Shown here piece after piece: positions 5,256 through 13,161 of a stretch of DNA of 25,394 bases. The position numbers and the translations under genes were made by a program. This DNA is from a virus. How positions within the stretch are numbered: the first letter of the stretch is position 1; every line of letters begins with the position of its first letter. The notes under the pieces are model-generated. The model had not been told where the DNA came from. It saw only the letters and a list, made by a program, of their open reading frames with translations, and searched no databases. Where the stretch lies: positions 1 to 25,394 of the IMG/VR virus record IMGVR_UViG_3300031787_000759. One strand, 5' to 3'.

Positions 5256-5274
5256 GGGGCGGCATTGCCGCCCC
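5256..5274 (-). terminator. Intergenic GC hairpin, copy 2
   Basis: GGGGCGGC (5256-5263) and GCCGCCCC (5267-5274), loop ATT, seven bases after the ardC stop. On the minus strand the stem is followed by TTATTTAT, an imperfect U-tract. It may act as a leaky terminator that lowers expression of the two genes after ardC. Confidence 0.6.
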
Positions 5275-5281
5275 TGTTAGG

Positions 5282-6145
5282 TTAGGCGGCAATCGCCATT
5301 TCGTCCGCTTCCTCTTGGGCTGTCAGATATTCCGCCGCTTTCTTGGCTTGGCTTGATGCGGTAAAGATTGCGCGCTTGTCCGCTTTCAAAACCTTAAGCC
5401 ACGATGCGACATAGTCAGCGTGCTGCAACCCATCCAGCGCAATGCCTGTTGTGGCGCAAACGAAAGCCGAACCGATTTCAGCAACCAATTCTTCGAAAGC
5501 ATAGGCGTCATCACCAAAGCGCTTGCCGAACGTGCGAGCTAGGCGGGATTCGTGACCAGTCCAATGCACAAGCTCATGAGCTAGGGTTGAAGCATAGTGT
5601 GCAGGGGTTGTGAAAGCATCGGCGCTAGGCATCCCGATTGAATCCGACATAGGCGAAAAGAAAGCTTTGTCCCCGCCATGATTAAGGCGGACATTGTGTC
5701 GCGCTGCAATGTCATTGATAGGGCTTTCTCCAGCAATGGCAGGGGTGAACGTCTTAAGCTTGGCAATGTCCAAGCCCTCGCATTGGTCAAGATTAAAGAC
5801 AGTGTAGGGCTTGGCGAAAGGAACAACCTTCTCTTTGCCCGTCTCTTTATCTTCCATTTTAGGGAATGACCAAAACACAATGCGGGTTCCTTTCTCACCC
5901 TTGCGGACATTGCCGCCTAATTCTTGGGCTTGTTTATAGGTTAGCCAGCCCGTGCTAGTGTAAGAGGCGCAAGATAGCACCAGCCAGTTAATCCCGTTAT
6001 AGGCGCGACCCGTTACCGCATTGTGCGGCACTAGCGCCGTGCCGATGCCAGATTTCCAAGGGCGCAACCATGGAGCCGTGCCATTCTCTAATGCGGTGAC
6101 AATCTTGTCTGTAACTTCTTGATAGATATCGTTTGTGCTAGTCAT
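5282..6145 (-). CDS. ardC: ArdC-like antirestriction protein (ssDNA-binding domain plus zinc metalloprotease)
   Basis: A 287-residue protein of the usual ArdC length. The N-terminal domain (about 1-125) shows the family pattern IVTALENGTAPWLRPW, YNGINWLVL, GWLTYKQAQELGGNVRKGEK and PYTVFNLDQCEGL. The C-terminal domain has the zinc-protease motif H190-E-L-V-H194, with FEELVAEIG (218-226) supplying the likely third ligand. In studied plasmid and phage homologues ArdC binds single-stranded DNA and protects entering DNA from restriction. The start at 6145 fits CCGGAGGGTTTTATTT; the frame is open for 11 more codons upstream. It is the first gene after the promoter at 6201-6230. Confidence 0.92.
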   Translation of the reverse strand: MTSTNDIYQEVTDKIVTALENGTAPWLRPWKSGIGTALVPHNAVTGRAYNGINWLVLSCASYTSTGWLTYKQAQELGGNVRKGEKGTRIVFWSFPKMEDKETGKEKVVPFAKPYTVFNLDQCEGLDIAKLKTFTPAIAGESPINDIAARHNVRLNHGGDKAFFSPMSDSIGMPSADAFTTPAHYASTLAHELVHWTGHESRLARTFGKRFGDDAYAFEELVAEIGSAFVCATTGIALDGLQHADYVASWLKVLKADKRAIFTASSQAKKAAEYLTAQEEADEMAIAA

Positions 6146-6175
6146 AAATAAAACCCTCCGGTTTGAATTGTGGAA

Positions 6176-6192
6176 CAAGGCAACCCGCCTTG
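6176..6192 (-). other. Leader hairpin of the ardC transcript
   Basis: CAAGGC (6176-6181) and GCCTTG (6187-6192) with a five-base loop lie about eight bases after the -10 box and upstream of the ardC ribosome site. Placement matches the leader hairpin at 912-929. Confidence 0.5.
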
Positions 6193-6200
6193 CCCAATCA

Positions 6201-6230
6201 GTTATAGACGAATCAATTAGACATTGTCAA
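6201..6230 (-). promoter_or_regulatory. Strong sigma70-type promoter for the ardC operon
   Basis: Minus strand: TTGACA (6230-6225), an 18-base spacer, TATAAC (6206-6201). The core TAGGGGTTGACAATGTCTA is shared with the promoter at 936-964 and, in part, the palindrome at 4255-4267. Confidence 0.8.
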
Positions 6231-6622
6231 CCCCTAGCATTTCTGCGGGTTTGCGAGGGTTTGCATCGCTTAGGCAAGGTGCAAATCAATCCCTATATAG
6301 CAAATCAAACTAGGGGTGGCAGGGGTGATTCGTTCGCCTTTTGTTCACCCTACCGCCCCCCAACCCCCCGCGCACAGCATCGGAGTCCCGCTCGCGTATA
6401 TACATAGTAATATGCTCAAAACCCCACAACATTACCAAAATTTGACCCCCCGCCCCCCTCATTTTTCTAGCCAGACACCGTCCACCCGGCGCTCAGGAAA
6501 CACCCCCCGTCATCGTTTATTTGGGTCCCATACCCCCGGGGTATATATTTTAATCCCTTTACATCCCCCCATGGCTATACGTATAAGGCGCGTCTGCTCC
6601 CTCAAACCGGACGCTGCGCCAC
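6231..6622. other. Divergent control region with C-tracts before the terminase genes
   Basis: About 390 bases without a credible gene. The plus strand carries runs of five or more C near 6354-6368, 6446-6458, 6503-6508, 6533-6537 and 6565-6570, so the minus strand is G-rich and could form G-quadruplexes around 6346-6372. A 15-base sequence ATTTCTGCGGGTTTG (6239-6253) repeats one at 4402-4416. A weak plus-strand promoter candidate is TTGGGT (6521-6526), 17 bases, TATATT (6544-6549). The position next to terS makes this a candidate cos or pac region, but no cut site can be read directly. Confidence 0.5.
6530..6544. repeat. ATACCCC-C-GGGGTAT inverted repeat
   Basis: Seven-base arms (6530-6536 and 6538-6544) around a single C, located in the spacer of the weak promoter candidate. 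A second palindrome TATACGTATA lies at 6576-6585. Either could bind a dimeric regulator or terminase small subunit. Confidence 0.45.
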
Positions 6623-7246
6623 ATGCCTGTTGTTAAAATAGAACCTACGGATAAACATCCGCCCCCATTCAGCCTCGATGTTGAAGAATTACCCACCTAT
6701 ATGGATGAGGTGAGGGTCGCTGCAAACACCGCAGAGCTTATTGAGAGCCTTGGCGCACCCCTAGAGGTGGACGAAAAGACCATCGAGAAGGAAAAAGCGC
6801 TGATTAAGTCGGCGCTCAAGGGCAAAAACCGCGAAGCATTGAAGAGTTTACCTGTGGCATTGGCAGCATCGTCGTTCGTCCGTGAGTATGGGCACAACCT
6901 AGCACATGATATCACCGAGGTGCGCGCAGCGCTGACCAATAAGCTGCTGGAGATTGCCAACTGTGGCGATACGAAGTTCGAACTGAGAGCCTTAGAGCTA
7001 CTAGGTAAGCACTCGGACATCTCGCTCTTCACCGAGCGCAGCGAAATCACCATCAATTATAACTCACCCGACGCGCTCGAATCGGCCATCAAGGAGCGGG
7101 TCAAGCGCCTGCTGAACGCTAAGATCATCGACATGCCCACGGCGAGCGAAGACTTGGATGAAGAACTGGGTCGCTACATCCCCCCTATCGACGACGAAGA
7201 CGAAGATGTACAGGAATATGTACAGGAAGAGGACAGCGAAGCCTAA
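6623..7246 (+). CDS. terS: Terminase small subunit
   Basis: A 207-residue protein directly before terL. A helical N-terminal half contains an IEKEKALIKSALKG segment, followed by VREYGHNLAHDITEVRAALTN and the block LRALELLGKHSDISLFTERS, which is characteristic of phage small terminase subunits. The C-terminus is very acidic (DDEDEDVQEYVQEEDSEA). The small subunit recognises the packaging site and hands DNA to the large subunit. The start at 6623 is the only ATG possible at the 5' end (an in-frame stop lies at 6584), but its ribosome site is poor. The stop shares one base with the terL start. Confidence 0.85.
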   Translation: MPVVKIEPTDKHPPPFSLDVEELPTYMDEVRVAANTAELIESLGAPLEVDEKTIEKEKALIKSALKGKNREALKSLPVALAASSFVREYGHNLAHDITEVRAALTNKLLEIANCGDTKFELRALELLGKHSDISLFTERSEITINYNSPDALESAIKERVKRLLNAKIIDMPTASEDLDEELGRYIPPIDDEDEDVQEYVQEEDSEA

Positions 7247-8799
7247 TGGCAAGGCGTGGTGCCCCTAACAGGAAGGTAATGGAGGAGATATCGCTCGATG
7301 ATATCCCAAAAATCTTACATTTGCTGCCTGTACACGAACAGGAAAAGTTGCTGGCCGAGTTGGAGAAGCTCGACGAGCTTAAAACGACCAAGACCGCCCA
7401 AGATAAGTTCCTCGGGTTCGTCAGAGAGGTCTGGCCGACATTCATAGGGGGTAGACATCATGCAAAAATGGCAGACGCCTTCGAACGCGTTGCTCGTGGT
7501 GAGTGCAAACGCCTCATTATTAATATGCCACCGCGACACACGAAGTCGGAGTTCGCCTCTTACCTGCTCCCTGCATGGTTCCTCGGAAAGTACCCCCATA
7601 AGAAGATTATCCAATGCTCGCACACGGCAGAACTCGCTGTAGGCTTTGGCCGTAAGGTGCGTAACTTGGTGGATACGGAAGTTTACCACCGCATTTTCCC
7701 CGACCTTTCGCTGGCCTCGGACTCCAAGGCGGCTGGCCGATGGAATACAAGCAAAGGCGGGGATTACTTCGCTATCGGTATCGGGGGTGCTGTGACCGGT
7801 AAGGGTGCCGACGTACTCATCATTGATGACCCGCACTCGGAGCAGGAAGCGGCTATCGCCGAAGTTAACCCAGATATCTACGACAAGACCTACGAGTGGT
7901 ACACCTCAGGGCCACGTCAGCGTCTCCAGCCGGGTGGGTCCATCGTCGTTGTTATGACGCGGTGGTCGAAGCGTGACCTGACCGGGCAGATACTCAAGGA
8001 TGCAGCGGCCAACGACAGCCTTGATGAGTGGGAAGTCATTGAATTTCCAGCAATTCTCCCTTCAGAGAAGCCGTTGTGGCCTGAGTTTTGGGAGCTAAGT
8101 GAGCTTGAGAAGGTTAAGCGCGACGTTCCGAACAGTAAGTGGATGGCGCAGTACCAGCAGAATCCGGTCTCAGAAAGCGCGGCTATCGTCAAGCGTGAGT
8201 GGTGGCAGGAGTGGCCGAGCGACAACCCGCCACAATGTGACTTTATCCTCATGGCATGGGATACGGCCTTCGAGAAAACACAACGTGCCGACTATTCGGC
8301 ATGTACCACATGGGGCGTTTTTTATCATCCTGACGACACAGGCATCGAACAAGCTAACATTATCCTCCTGAATGCCTTCCGAGACCGCATGGAGTTCCCT
8401 GAGCTTAAGCAAGTGGCAATCGAGGAGTATAAAGAGTGGGACCCGGACAGTGTGATAATCGAGAAAAAGGCTTCCGGTGCACCTTTGATCTACGAGATGC
8501 GGGCGATGGGGATACCGGTACAAGAGTTTACACCTACACGGGGGAACGACAAAATCTCCCGCTTGAACGCTGTGAGCGATCTGTTTGCCTCTGGACGGGT
8601 GTGGGCACCTGCAACTCGGTGGGCCGAAGAAGTGATTGATGAAGTTGCAGAATTTCCAGCAGGCAGCCACGATGACTACGTCGATACGGTGTCTATGGCG
8701 ATGCACCGCTTCCGTCGTGGAGGTTATGTGACTACTATGCTAGACGAACCGGACGAAATCCAGTATTTCAGGTCAAATCGCAATCAGGGGTATTACTAA
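7246..8799 (+). CDS. terL: Terminase large subunit (ATPase-nuclease packaging motor)
   Basis: A 517-residue protein of normal length. The ATPase domain has the adenine-side segment around 50-75, Walker A MPPRHTKSEF (94-103), Walker B DVLIIDDPH (189-197) and the coupling motif VVVMTRW (234-240). The nuclease domain shows D339 in MAWDTAFEK, E406 in VIIEKKASG, and D477/D480 in HDDYVDTVSMA, the RNase H-like acidic cluster. It packages DNA into the prohead through the portal, powered by ATP, and cuts the concatemer. The ATG overlaps the terS stop (TAATG), which implies coupled translation. Confidence 0.97.
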   Translation: MARRGAPNRKVMEEISLDDIPKILHLLPVHEQEKLLAELEKLDELKTTKTAQDKFLGFVREVWPTFIGGRHHAKMADAFERVARGECKRLIINMPPRHTKSEFASYLLPAWFLGKYPHKKIIQCSHTAELAVGFGRKVRNLVDTEVYHRIFPDLSLASDSKAAGRWNTSKGGDYFAIGIGGAVTGKGADVLIIDDPHSEQEAAIAEVNPDIYDKTYEWYTSGPRQRLQPGGSIVVVMTRWSKRDLTGQILKDAAANDSLDEWEVIEFPAILPSEKPLWPEFWELSELEKVKRDVPNSKWMAQYQQNPVSESAAIVKREWWQEWPSDNPPQCDFILMAWDTAFEKTQRADYSACTTWGVFYHPDDTGIEQANIILLNAFRDRMEFPELKQVAIEEYKEWDPDSVIIEKKASGAPLIYEMRAMGIPVQEFTPTRGNDKISRLNAVSDLFASGRVWAPATRWAEEVIDEVAEFPAGSHDDYVDTVSMAMHRFRRGGYVTTMLDEPDEIQYFRSNRNQGYY

Positions 8800-9101
8800 T
8801 GGTCAAGGCACTTTTTCCTATCGGCAAAACTCAATGGGCTAAATGGCGTCCAGAGCAGCAGATTGCCTTTAATGAGACCCGCGCTGCGGGCGTTCCGTTT
8901 GCTGACGCAGTGAAGTACGTCAATGAGCTTGAGCTTGTGGAGATCAACATCGCCCCTAAGCCTAAGAAAAAGAACGTATTCGACATTATCGAAGACGTAG
9001 CCGAGGCTGCCGCTGATGTAGCCAGTATCGCAACCAGCGTTGCCCCTGTCGTCGCCGTTGCTAGAACGGTCGTCAAGGCGACAAAGAAGAAGGGCAAGTA
9101 A
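8799..9101 (+). CDS. Unknown protein between terL and portal
   Basis: A 100-residue protein. The N-terminal half (FPIGKTQWAKWRPEQQIAFN) looks like a small helical domain. The C-terminal half is a basic linker KPKKKN, then an Ala/Val-rich helix (VAEAAADVASIATSVAPVVA) and the tail KATKKKGK. The Ala/Val helix could be amphipathic or membrane-associated. The start shares one base with the terL stop, and the portal start follows immediately after its own stop. The position suggests a virion or assembly role, but no family is recognised. Confidence 0.8.
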   Translation: MVKALFPIGKTQWAKWRPEQQIAFNETRAAGVPFADAVKYVNELELVEINIAPKPKKKNVFDIIEDVAEAAADVASIATSVAPVVAVARTVVKATKKKGK

Positions 9102-11585
9102 ATGGACATCGACAAAGCTCTTAATCAAGCGCCGCTTGGTCTCTCCGCAGAAGATATGATGGGCCAAGAGCCTGATATCGAGATTGAGATTGAAGACCCG
9201 GAGGAAGTAACCATCCGTTCGGGCGATATGGAGATTGAAATCGACCCTGATGAGGAAGAAAACGACGAGTTCAACGAGAACTTGGCCGAAACCCTCGATG
9301 AAGGTCAGCTTACGCAGCTTGCGGGCGACCTGTTGGGTGAGTTTGAGGAAGACCTGTCGAGCCGCAAGGACTGGATACAGACCTACGTCGATGGTCTCGA
9401 ACTGCTTGGTATGAAGGTCGAAGACCGGACCGAGCCTTGGCCGGGTGCCTGCGGCGTCTACCACCCGCTCCTCTCCGAAGCTTTGGTTAAGTTCCAAGCT
9501 GAGACCATGATGGAGACATTCCCTGCCGCTGGACCAGTGCGTACGGAGATTATCGGTAAAGAGACTAACGAGAAGCGCGATGCCGCTGCGCGTGTTCAAG
9601 CCGATATGAATTACCAGTTGACCGATGTGATGGTCGAGTATCGCCCTGAACATGAGCGCATGCTGTGGGGGTTGGGCCTTGCAGGAAACGCGTTCAAGAA
9701 GGTGTATTTCGACCCATCACTCGGTCGTCAGGCGTCAATGTACCTCCCGGCAGAAGATGTCGTGGTACCTTATGGCGCGTCCAGTTTGGAAGTCGCTGGA
9801 CGTGTCACCCATGTGATGCGGAAGACCCCGAACGAGCTTAAAAAGCTCCAAGCGTCGGGCTTTTACCGTGATGTAGACCTGCCTGAGCCTGTCGATACGC
9901 TCGACGACATTGAGAAGGCTATCGCTGAGAAGATGGGCTTCCGAGCTTCGTCTGACGACCGGTACAAACTGCTCGAAATGCACGTCGATTTGGTCCTACC
10001 TGACGACAAATTTGCTGAAGATGAGGCTGAAGCCGAGATTGCTGTCCCTTATGTCGTGACCATGGACAAGGCGACCGAGACGATCCTCTCCATCCGTCGT
10101 AACTGGGACCCCGAGGATGACCTTAAAAAGAAACGCAACCATTTCGTACATTACGCGTACGTTCCGGGCTTTGGCTTCTACGCTTTTGGCCTTATTCACC
10201 TTGTTGGTGCTTTTGCTAAGTCTGGTACCAGCCTTATTCGGCAGCTTGTTGATGCTGGTACTCTATCTAACCTACCGGGTGGGTTTAAAACTAAGGGTCT
10301 GAGGGTCAAGGGTGACGATACGCCGATTGCGCCTGCTGAATGGCGCGATGTGGACGTCGCCAGTGGTACGATGCGTGATAACATCATGCCGTTGCCCTAT
10401 AAGGAGCCGTCACAGGTCCTATATTCGCTTCTAGGTACCATCGTAGAGGAAGGCCGTCGGTTCGCCTCTGCGGCTGATTTGCAGGTCTCTGACATGTCGG
10501 GGCAAGCCCCTGTTGGCACCACGCTGGCGATTCTTGAGCGCACGCTTAAGACTATGTCGGCTATTCAGGCACGCATCCACTATTCGATGAAGCAGGAGTT
10601 CAAGCTCCTCAAGGTTATCATCGCGGATTATACGCCAGAAGCGTATAGCTACGAGCCAGAAGAAGGCAGCCGCAAGGCTAAGAAATCTGACTATGACATG
10701 GTCACGGTCATCCCTGTCAGTGACCCTAATGCTGCCACCATGGCGCAGAAGATCGTGCAATATCAAGCAGTTCTGCAACTCGCGCAGGGTGCACCACAGC
10801 TTTACGATATGCCGTATCTACACCGTCAGATGCTTGAAGTGCTTGGCATTCAGAATGCCGAGAAGCTTGTCCCGCTCAAGGACGGTGACGACATGAAGCC
10901 GCGTGACCCTGTGTCTGAGAACATGGACGTCATCAATGGCAAGCCGGTTAAGGCGTTTATCTACCAAGACCACGAAGCCCACATAATGGTGCACATGAAC
11001 GCGATGCAAGACCCCAAGGTCGCACAGCTTATGGGTCAGAACCCCAACGCGCAGGCTATGCAAGCTGCTATGCAGGCGCATATCGCTGAACACTTGGCCT
11101 TTGAGTATCGTCGTCAGGTCGAAGAACAGGCCGGTGTGCCGATGCCTCCACCCAACGCTGAGATGGATGAGAACACTGAGCTTGCCATTTCACGGCTTGC
11201 TGCCGCTGCCTCGTCGCAGTTGCTCCAGAAGAACCAAGCGGAAGCTCAACAGCAGCAGAACCAGCAGATGGCTCAGGACCCAATCGTCCAGATGCAGATG
11301 GCTGAGCTTGAGATTAAGAAGGGCGAACTCGAACTCAAGAAGCAGAAGCTACAAATTGACGCTGCTGAGAAGAACGACCGGCTCGAACTTGAGCAGATGC
11401 GTATCGAGTCGCAAGAAGAAATCGCTGGCCTCCAAGTTGGGGCCAAGATTGCAACGGACGAGGCCAACTTGTCCGCCAAGGAGCAGATGGAAGGACTTCG
11501 TATGGGCGTAGAAGTCGCTCGCGAACAGTTCCAAGCTGCAAGAACCCCTGTTTCTCCAACTCAGCAACCAGAGGAAATTGAATGA
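9102..11585 (+). CDS. Portal protein
   Basis: An 827-residue protein after terL. The N-terminal 80 residues are very acidic. The portal core includes PWPGACGVYHPLLSEALVKF, MMETFPAAGPVRTEIIG, GLGLAGNAFKKVYFDPSLGR and MPLPYKEPSQVLYSLLGTIV. The last 200 residues are a Gln/Glu/Lys-rich coiled coil (QKNQAEAQQQQNQQMAQDP onward), similar in kind to the long helical barrel of P22-type portals. Twelve copies normally form the ring through which DNA enters and leaves. The length is larger than the 450-600 residues common for siphovirus portals and fits podovirus-type portals. The stop overlaps the next gene as ATGA. Confidence 0.92.
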   Translation: MDIDKALNQAPLGLSAEDMMGQEPDIEIEIEDPEEVTIRSGDMEIEIDPDEEENDEFNENLAETLDEGQLTQLAGDLLGEFEEDLSSRKDWIQTYVDGLELLGMKVEDRTEPWPGACGVYHPLLSEALVKFQAETMMETFPAAGPVRTEIIGKETNEKRDAAARVQADMNYQLTDVMVEYRPEHERMLWGLGLAGNAFKKVYFDPSLGRQASMYLPAEDVVVPYGASSLEVAGRVTHVMRKTPNELKKLQASGFYRDVDLPEPVDTLDDIEKAIAEKMGFRASSDDRYKLLEMHVDLVLPDDKFAEDEAEAEIAVPYVVTMDKATETILSIRRNWDPEDDLKKKRNHFVHYAYVPGFGFYAFGLIHLVGAFAKSGTSLIRQLVDAGTLSNLPGGFKTKGLRVKGDDTPIAPAEWRDVDVASGTMRDNIMPLPYKEPSQVLYSLLGTIVEEGRRFASAADLQVSDMSGQAPVGTTLAILERTLKTMSAIQARIHYSMKQEFKLLKVIIADYTPEAYSYEPEEGSRKAKKSDYDMVTVIPVSDPNAATMAQKIVQYQAVLQLAQGAPQLYDMPYLHRQMLEVLGIQNAEKLVPLKDGDDMKPRDPVSENMDVINGKPVKAFIYQDHEAHIMVHMNAMQDPKVAQLMGQNPNAQAMQAAMQAHIAEHLAFEYRRQVEEQAGVPMPPPNAEMDENTELAISRLAAAASSQLLQKNQAEAQQQQNQQMAQDPIVQMQMAELEIKKGELELKKQKLQIDAAEKNDRLELEQMRIESQEEIAGLQVGAKIATDEANLSAKEQMEGLRMGVEVAREQFQAARTPVSPTQQPEEIE

Positions 11586-11776
11586 GGAATGATGTCCTAA
11601 AACACATCGCTGATAAAATCCAAGAAGAGATCACGGTCATGAGCGACGACCTCGCTCGTGGCGGTGCCAAGGATCATGGCGATTACAAATATGCCTGCGG
11701 GATCATCCGTGGGCTGATGATGGCAACCAGCGTCCTTGCGGATACGGCACAACGACTGGAGGACGACGATGACTGA
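11582..11776 (+). CDS. Small helical protein after portal, unknown function
   Basis: A 64-residue protein starting MRNDVLKHIADKIQEEITVM with an acidic end (QRLEDDDD). It contains GDYKYACGIIRGLMMATSVL, which appears helical. The start overlaps the portal stop (ATGA) and AGAGGAAATTGA lies before it. Small proteins at this place in similar phages are of unknown role. Its end overlaps the next start by eight bases. Confidence 0.8.
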   Translation: MRNDVLKHIADKIQEEITVMSDDLARGGAKDHGDYKYACGIIRGLMMATSVLADTAQRLEDDDD

Positions 11777-12179
11777 TCTCGTTGACCTGACTGGCCGTCC
11801 CATCCCTAAGGTGGGTGCAGCCCCTGAGCTTGCCTTTGAAGACCGCGCTAAGCAGCTTCCTGAGCCTTCTGGGTATCGCATCCTGTGCGCTATCCCTGAG
11901 ATCGAGAAGACCACCGAGGGCGGCATCATCAAAGCCGAAATCACCATCCACCACGAAGAACTGCTCGCCACAGTGCTCTATGCCGCAAAGCTCGGCCCAG
12001 ACTGCTATGCTGACGAGAAACGCTTCCCAAGCGGCCCTTGGTGCAAGGAAGGTGACTTCATTCTCGTGCGTCCGCATGCGGGCACGCGTATCGTAATTCA
12101 TGGCCGTCAATTCCGTATTATCAATGATGATGCGGTTGAAGGCGTCGTGGAAGACCCTCGCGGGATTTCTCGCGGGTAA
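11769..12179 (+). CDS. GroES-like co-chaperonin
   Basis: A 136-residue protein with the Cpn10 layout: first barrel strand GYRILCAIP (about 35-43), a mobile loop with EGGIIKAE (50-57) where GroES has a Gly-Gly-Ile motif, then ATVLYAAKLGPDCY, a KEGDFILVRPHAGTRIVIHG strand pair and the closing FRIINDDAVEGVVED. Phage co-chaperonins such as T4 gp31 replace GroES so that GroEL can fold the capsid protein; position between portal and scaffold fits that. About 30 extra N-terminal residues precede the barrel. The start at 11769 is fixed by GGAGGACGACG; an upstream in-frame ATG at 11736 lacks a site. Confidence 0.85.
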   Translation: MTDLVDLTGRPIPKVGAAPELAFEDRAKQLPEPSGYRILCAIPEIEKTTEGGIIKAEITIHHEELLATVLYAAKLGPDCYADEKRFPSGPWCKEGDFILVRPHAGTRIVIHGRQFRIINDDAVEGVVEDPRGISRG

Positions 12180-12209
12180 AAACGGGTAACCGTACAAAGG
12201 AGAAGTAAT

Positions 12210-13160
12210 ATGGCAGATGAGCCAAATGATGACGATTTCCAGTGGGAAGTCGAAGATGATACCCCTGTTTCTGAAGACAACAGCCCTGATATCGAGGTTG
12301 AAGACGATACTCCCGAGGCAGACCGTGGGCGTGAGCCTATGCCGAAGGAAGTTGTTGACGAGCTTGAGGCTGACGAACTCGAAGAATATTCTGATAAGGT
12401 AAAAACTCGCCTGAAGCAGATGAAGAAAGTCTGGCACGACGAGCGCCGTGAAAAAGAACGGTTGATGCGTGAGCAGACAGAAGCTCTCAACGCAGCGCAG
12501 CGCCTCCTTGAAGAAAACCGCCGGTTGAAATCTACCCTTTCTGAGGGCGAGCAAACACTGGTCGGAAGCTTCAAGCAGACCGCTGAGTACGAGCTTGCAC
12601 AGGCCAAACGTGCGTATAAAGATGCTTACGAAGCAGGTGATACTGACCGGGTACTTGAGGCCCAAGAACAGTTGAACGCTGCCCAATATAAGCTTCAGCA
12701 GCTTGCTGGGTATAGACCTACTTTACAAGAAGAAGAATACGCGGTACAACCAACGCAACCGCAGGTGCAAATCCCGCAGCCAGACCAGAAAACAGTTGCG
12801 TGGCAAGAGCGCAATATGTGGTGGGGTACTGACCCGGAGATGACTGCATCGGCACTCGGGCTTCATCAGAAGCTTGAGAAAGAACGTGGTCCACAGTTTG
12901 TGGGCACCGACGAATATTGGGGCGCTATCGACACAACGATGCGTCGTCGTTTTCCGGAATATTTCGGAGACGAGTCCAAAGCGACCGAAGGCACTGCGAG
13001 AGCTTCACGGCAATCGAAGGCTGCCAATGTAGTCGCACCAGCTTCCCGAAGTACGTCCTCCAAAAAGATAGTACTTAAACAGTCCCAACTTAGTATCGCT
13101 AAGCGACTGGGCTTAACCCCCGAGCAATATGCTCGTGAATTTGCGAAGATGGAGCGTTAA
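12210..13160 (+). CDS. Scaffolding protein
   Basis: A 316-residue protein with the usual scaffold composition: an acidic disordered N-terminus (about 1-60), a long Glu/Lys/Arg coiled coil (about 60-170, with KTRLKQMKKVWHDERREKE), a Pro/Gln linker (QPTQPQVQIPQPDQ), and a basic C-terminal helical tail ending LSIAKRLGLTPEQYAREFAK, the sort of helix-turn-helix that binds capsid protein in other phages. It lies upstream of the capsid gene. No prohead protease is seen nearby, so removal without proteolysis is possible. AAAGGAGAAGTAAT supports the start. Confidence 0.85.
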   Translation: MADEPNDDDFQWEVEDDTPVSEDNSPDIEVEDDTPEADRGREPMPKEVVDELEADELEEYSDKVKTRLKQMKKVWHDERREKERLMREQTEALNAAQRLLEENRRLKSTLSEGEQTLVGSFKQTAEYELAQAKRAYKDAYEAGDTDRVLEAQEQLNAAQYKLQQLAGYRPTLQEEEYAVQPTQPQVQIPQPDQKTVAWQERNMWWGTDPEMTASALGLHQKLEKERGPQFVGTDEYWGAIDTTMRRRFPEYFGDESKATEGTARASRQSKAANVVAPASRSTSSKKIVLKQSQLSIAKRLGLTPEQYAREFAKMER

Positions 13161-13161
13161 A

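Noticed and set aside
6316-6636. 106-residue plus-strand frame in the control region
   Set aside because: Starts with GTG, is full of Pro/His/Arg from the C-tracts, overlaps the terS start and shows no conserved features.
8796-9653. 285-residue open frame on the minus strand opposite the portal gene
   Set aside because: It lies antisense to the certain 8799-9101 and portal genes, has no ribosome site or recognisable domain, and is explained by the codon bias of the plus strand.
11703-12686. 327-residue open frame on the minus strand
   Set aside because: Antisense to the GroES-like and scaffold genes, which have clear families and ribosome sites; its composition is a mirror of those genes.
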